The notes below the pieces were generated by a model. The model was not told the DNA's origin, made no database searches, and worked only from the letters and a program-made list of their open reading frames with translations. A DNA stretch of 26,487 nucleotides, taken from assembly GCA_050731755.1 (NCBI GenBank), contig JBOHPP010000144.1, positions 1-26,487 on the forward strand, read 5' to 3'. The translations under genes were made by a program, and so were the position numbers. This DNA is from JBOHPP01 sp050731755 (GTDB lineage: Bacteria > Methylomirabilota > Methylomirabilia > Rokubacteriales > CSP1-6). This document shows, piece by piece, positions 23,674 through 26,487 of this stretch (position 1 is the first letter of the stretch; every line of letters begins with the position of its first letter).

Positions 23674-24972
23674 TCAGTTCCCGACGGTGACCGTTCGGGT
23701 CGCCGTCCCGGTCTTGCCGGTGGCGTCGCGGACCGTGCCGGTGATGGTGTGCGATCCATTGGCGACGGTCCGGCTGTCCCAGGGCAGCGTCAGGTGCGTC
23801 GCTGACGAAGTCTGGGTGACCACAGTGCGGCCGCCGACGCTCAGGGTGAAGGTGTTGGAGGCCCCGCTCTGCCCCTCGACCCAGACGTGGGCCCACACCG
23901 TGCCGCTGACCGTCGCCCCCTGAGCGGGCGTGGTGAAGGTTACTTTGAGGGTTGGCGCCGCCGAATTGTTCACGGTCACCGCGCGGCTCGTCGTCGCTGT
24001 CCGGCTCGCCGGGTCCCTGACGTCGAGTCTGAGCGCATGGGACCCGTTGGGCACGGACGCGGTGTTCCAGTTGAACGACATCGTCGTGCCGCTGGTGCCA
24101 CCGGAGAAAACCTGAGTGCCGTCCACCCGCAAGGTGAACGTGGTCGTGCCTGGTGCGGCGCCGCTGACCGCCATGCCGATCGGTTGGACCCCGCTCACGG
24201 TGGCCCCGGCGGCGGGGCTCGTCATTGAGGCGGTGAGCGCGGTTTGCGTCGTGTTGGACACGATCACCGGAAACGCGATCCCAGCAATCACGGCGTTGGA
24301 CTCGGGGTCCCGAACGACGAAGCTCACCGAGTGCTTCCCATTCGCCACCGTTTGCGTGTTCCAGCTGGCGCTGGCCGTGCCGGCGCTGACGGTCTGGCCG
24401 AAGATCCTGGTGCTGTCGATGAACAACTCGTAGGTGAGCGGCGCGTTGGCCAGCCCGGCCGCCATGCCGACGGTCACGGTGCCACTGACGTTCTGGCCGT
24501 ACAACAGCGTCGGGAGGGCGGCCCGGATCGGCGTCGCCGCGCCCGTGAACGATGTGACGTTGCCCGGGTGCGCCGCAGAGCCAGTGATCGTGAAGCCGGC
24601 GCCGTAGGCTCCCAATGGCGCCCGCAGCATGGCGTTGGCGAACCCCTCCCACGGCTGGTTCCCGCGTGCCGGGAAAGAAACAATCCCGCGACGAGCATTT
24701 GGTTCCCCGGCGTCCGGCCGGAATTGGCCCCACCCGCTCCCCCCGGGCCCGGTGAACTCGACGTCGATCTGGTCACTCCCCTCTGTCGGCGTCACCCTGA
24801 TGAGGCCGTACCCGGTGACATGTCCGAAGTCCCACTCATCGTCAGGCGGGTGGGCACGGCCCGATGAGGTGTAGGCCGACCACGCAAAGCTGAGGACCTG
24901 GGTCTGGGCAGACGCGACGGGGGCAAAGGCGAAGATGAGCAGTGCAGTGAGGGCGCATCTCAAGATAATCAT
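23674..24972 (-). CDS. Secreted protein with three Ig-like repeats
   Basis: A 432-residue exported protein with signal peptide ILRCALTALLIFAFAPVASA. Residues 25-130 form a domain of unknown type (EWDFGHVTGYGLIRV...GQFRPDAG). Three repeats of about 90-95 residues follow, each opening like SPAAGATVSG or TTPAQGATVSG, with TFTLRVDGT/LSVGG in the middle and W(N/D)T(A/R/Q)(S/T)V(A/P)NG(S/K)H plus VRD near the end. This is the bacterial Ig-like (Big_7/PF17957-type) pattern of surface and carbohydrate-related proteins. No cell-wall anchor or catalytic motif is seen. No Shine-Dalgarno is evident upstream of the ATG. Function is not predictable beyond adhesion or binding. Confidence 0.85.
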   Translation of the reverse strand: MIILRCALTALLIFAFAPVASAQTQVLSFAWSAYTSSGRAHPPDDEWDFGHVTGYGLIRVTPTEGSDQIDVEFTGPGGSGWGQFRPDAGEPNARRGIVSFPARGNQPWEGFANAMLRAPLGAYGAGFTITGSAAHPGNVTSFTGAATPIRAALPTLLYGQNVSGTVTVGMAAGLANAPLTYELFIDSTRIFGQTVSAGTASASWNTQTVANGKHSVSFVVRDPESNAVIAGIAFPVIVSNTTQTALTASMTSPAAGATVSGVQPIGMAVSGAAPGTTTFTLRVDGTQVFSGGTSGTTMSFNWNTASVPNGSHALRLDVRDPASRTATTSRAVTVNNSAAPTLKVTFTTPAQGATVSGTVWAHVWVEGQSGASNTFTLSVGGRTVVTQTSSATHLTLPWDSRTVANGSHTITGTVRDATGKTGTATRTVTVGN

Positions 24973-25167
24973 CAGGTTCGATCGCTAGCACATTCGGTGC
25001 CTGCGAGACGCCGTGGCAATTCACCGGAATTACGGCCGGTTGGCCAACGCCGGGCCGCGTCCCCGTGGGGAGCGCCTTGCAGGACCCCTGGCGGCGGTTG
25101 CATCCTCTTGAACTCCACCCGGCTCCCGGCTAGGCTTGCGCCGATTCCTGGATTGGAGGACGCTGCC

Positions 25168-25404
25168 ATGCCCGCACGCTTCACGCCGCTCGCCGCCGGC
25201 CCGCTGGTGTCCGCCCTCCTCGCGGTCGTGGGGACGGCCTTGTTCATCGCCGGGGATCTCCTCGGCCCCACCGCGCTCCGACCGATCGGCGGTTGCCTGG
25301 CGCTGGGGGGCTACGTGGCGCTCGTGATCATCCATCGACCCGCGAGGCCACGGTCGGAGTCGGACGCCGAGCCACGAGGGCAGGGAGCGCGTCATGTCGC
25401 CTGA
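25168..25404 (+). CDS. Small two-helix membrane protein
   Basis: A 78-residue protein. Two hydrophobic segments, VSALLAVVGTALFIAGDLLG and PIGGCLALGGYVALVII, are joined by a short loop, followed by a basic, polar tail. The ATG at 25168 has GGAGG eight bases upstream (25155-25159); the frame continues upstream to 24997 but without protein-like sequence or a start signal. The last 11 bases overlap the next gene, so they are co-translated. Family not recognised. Confidence 0.7.
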   Translation: MPARFTPLAAGPLVSALLAVVGTALFIAGDLLGPTALRPIGGCLALGGYVALVIIHRPARPRSESDAEPRGQGARHVA

Positions 25405-25972
25405 GTACACGTACTGGGATGAAAAGCGGAGAGCGCGGGTCGGCCGCACCTACGTGCTGATGGTGCTGGGCGGACTGGTCGTCGGGCTCGCCGCCGGCGG
25501 CGTGGGCGCCTGGCTATGGCTCAAGCCGAGCGATCTGCGGGCGAGGCTGGAGGGCGTCGAGGCGCGGATCGGTGCCGTCGAAAGCGGCTGGCCCGAGCGG
25601 TTCAATGCGCTCGAGAGCAAGATCCAGAAGCTCAGGGTGGAGATGGCCATCGTGGGCCGTCGCGCGGAAGAGTTCGCGCGGCTCATCGCCGAGATGCGGG
25701 CGGCTACGCCGAGCGCCGCCGCCCGGCGGCCTCGCCCGGAGCGCGAGGGGGCGCCCGCGGCGCCCGCTGCTGCTCCTGCTGCTCTGCGGCTGAGCGGAGT
25801 GATCAACAGCCAGGGCACGCGCGCGGCCCTGCTGGAGGACGGGCGGGACCACGCCTACGTGGTACAGGTGGGAGGCGCGCTGCCCGAGGGACGCGTGGTC
25901 GACATCAGCGACGACGCGGTGGTGATCGAGACCATCTCCGGCCGGAGCGTCACCATCCGGCTGCCCCAGTAG
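25394..25972 (+). CDS. Membrane-anchored coiled-coil protein with PilP/GspC-like C-terminus
   Basis: A 192-residue protein. One membrane helix (about 20-43, VLMVLGGLVVGLAAGGVGAW) is followed by a coiled coil (about 48-105) and an Ala/Pro linker. The final 60 residues, LRLSGVINSQGTRAALLEDG then VVQVGGALPEGRVVDISDDA and VVIETISGRSVTIRL, match the small beta domain of PilP/GspC, where a gated (V-x-x-G) loop and an I-x-x-x-x-V-x-I strand recur. PilP and GspC link inner-membrane platforms to secretins; no pilus or secretion genes are present here, so the role is inferred from fold only. Shine-Dalgarno AGGGAG precedes the ATG. Confidence 0.75.
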   Translation: MSPEYTYWDEKRRARVGRTYVLMVLGGLVVGLAAGGVGAWLWLKPSDLRARLEGVEARIGAVESGWPERFNALESKIQKLRVEMAIVGRRAEEFARLIAEMRAATPSAAARRPRPEREGAPAAPAAAPAALRLSGVINSQGTRAALLEDGRDHAYVVQVGGALPEGRVVDISDDAVVIETISGRSVTIRLPQ

Positions 25973-26000
25973 GCTGGCCCGCACGCGACGACTCGCGGGA

Positions 26001-26031
26001 GGCGGTGCCCGCCCGAACGGCAGGCACCGCC
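26001..26031. terminator. Hairpin between convergent genes
   Basis: GGCGGTGCC (26001-26009) is the exact inverse of GGCACCGCC (26023-26031), with a 13-base loop, in the 70-base gap between convergent genes ending at 25972 and 26043. No T-run is present, so termination is inferred from position. Confidence 0.4.
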
Positions 26032-26042
26032 GACGCGATGAG

Positions 26043-26237
26043 CTAGCGCCGCCAGTACCGCTGCACGCCGAAGCTCAGGGCGAGCAGCCAGGCGGCGGCG
26101 CCGATGACGAACCACATCAGGCCGATGACCAGGTCGGTGGTGAGCGCCAGGCGCTCGATGTGGGGCCAGAGCCACCAGAGACCCGAGATCAGGCCCCCCA
26201 GCCAGACCACCATCATGAGCGCCCACAGGATCGCCAT
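26043..26237 (-). CDS. Small two-helix membrane protein
   Basis: A 64-residue protein with two hydrophobic helices: AILWALMMVVWLGGLISGLW and DLVIGLMWFVIGAAAWLLAL, ending in a basic QRYWRR. Trp residues cluster at the helix ends, as in true membrane proteins. The start at 26237 lacks a clear Shine-Dalgarno; a hairpin pair lies directly upstream. Together with the membrane protein ending at 26348 it may form a small operon. Family not recognised. Confidence 0.65.
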   Translation of the reverse strand: MAILWALMMVVWLGGLISGLWWLWPHIERLALTTDLVIGLMWFVIGAAAWLLALSFGVQRYWRR

Positions 26238-26245
26238 GATTTAAG

Positions 26246-26312
26246 TTGGAAGGGGCAGCGGCCGCCCCCTCCAAACCTTGATACTGGAGGGGGCAGCGGC
26301 CACCCCCTCCAG
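26246..26312. repeat. Tandem pair of near-identical hairpins
   Basis: Hairpin A (26246-26274) and hairpin B (26284-26312) share the pattern GGA-GGGG-CAGCGGCC-(G/A)-CCCCC-TCC. B has a perfect 10-bp stem (CTGGAGGGGG / CCCCCTCCAG). A has the same stem with one mismatch and TTGG/CCAA at its base. Loops are GC-rich and nearly the same. They fill most of the 110-base gap between two minus-strand genes. Confidence 0.75.
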
Positions 26313-26347
26313 ACCTCCCCCTTTCGCGCGAGTTGCGACCGCCGTTC

Positions 26348-26487
26348 TCACGGACAAAGGATCTTCCAGTTCTTGCACAGCTCGCCGGGTAGCACCGTGA
26401 TGGCCCAGTAGCCGACGCCACCGAAGCCGGTGACCACGGTGATCCACAGCAGCCCGGTGTTGAGCCGGCTCACCTTGAATCCGTCGG
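26348..26487 (-). CDS. C-terminus of a membrane protein cut by the window edge
   Basis: The minus strand reads 45 codons to a TGA at 26350-26348: DGFKVSRLNTGLLWITVVTG then FGGVGYWAITVLPGELCKNW and KILCP. One membrane helix is visible. The two cysteines near the end are close to Trp and Lys. The rest lies to the right of the window, so the family cannot be named. It reads toward the small membrane protein at 26237 through the hairpin pair. Confidence 0.65.
   Translation of the reverse strand, partial: DGFKVSRLNTGLLWITVVTGFGGVGYWAITVLPGELCKNWKILCP

Noticed and set aside
23412..23759. Minus-strand frame between the methyltransferase and the Ig-like gene
   Set aside because: No domain, overlaps both neighbours' ends, and composition is typical of a shadow frame. 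The gap 23416-23673 appears to hold no gene.

Overview
The window is GC-rich bacterial DNA of a Gram-negative type: it has a lipobox lipoprotein, an outer-membrane barrel protein, and Tat and Sec signal peptides. Gene content (zinc-ribbon/adenylate cyclase/AAA/TPR giant, PQQ dehydrogenase with lanthanide-type residues, TctCBA transporter, soluble PhnD-like binding protein beside an amidohydrolase) resembles soil lineages such as Candidatus Rokubacteria. That placement is inference from gene content only; there is no marker gene here.

Left part (1-12441), an accretion island at an initiator tRNA gene. A complete tRNA-fMet (146-222) with its own promoter is followed on the opposite strand by the 3' part of a large serine recombinase. 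The recombinase ends inside the tRNA and is cut at its other end by an IS256-type transposase fragment. The 3' half of the same tRNA recurs at 9564-9611, again with a recombinase C-terminal remnant on its minus strand, and a 33-base core recurs at 12409-12441. The repeats bound two modules. Module 1 (about 223-9563) holds the cyclase giant, a broken ParA-like piece, a VapBC-type pair, an internally deleted MqsA-type antitoxin, a TPR protein and a BrnT/BrnA pair. Module 2 (about 9612-12408) holds a minus-strand two-gene operon: a Tat-exported Rieske protein, then a periplasmic PQQ alcohol dehydrogenase.

Middle part (12631-19738), a plus-strand operon of six genes with gaps of 5, 52, 35, 0 and 0 bases: soluble substrate-binding-like protein, metal-dependent amidohydrolase, secreted TPR protein, then TctC, TctB and TctA. 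It reads as uptake and hydrolysis of an unidentified organic acid or amide, and ends at a hairpin plus T-run.

Right part (19739-26487), ordinary-looking chromosome. A lipoprotein / family 2 glycosyltransferase / outer-membrane protein cluster is tightly packed, the last gene apparently using a CTG start that overlaps the previous stop. It meets a MetE-C-like methyltransferase head to head at the 3' ends. Then come a secreted protein with Ig-like repeats, a small membrane protein overlapped by a PilP-like anchored protein, a small two-helix membrane protein, a pair of near-identical hairpins, and the C-terminus of a membrane protein at the right edge.

No rRNA genes and no CRISPR array were seen. 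All family names rest on reading motifs by eye.
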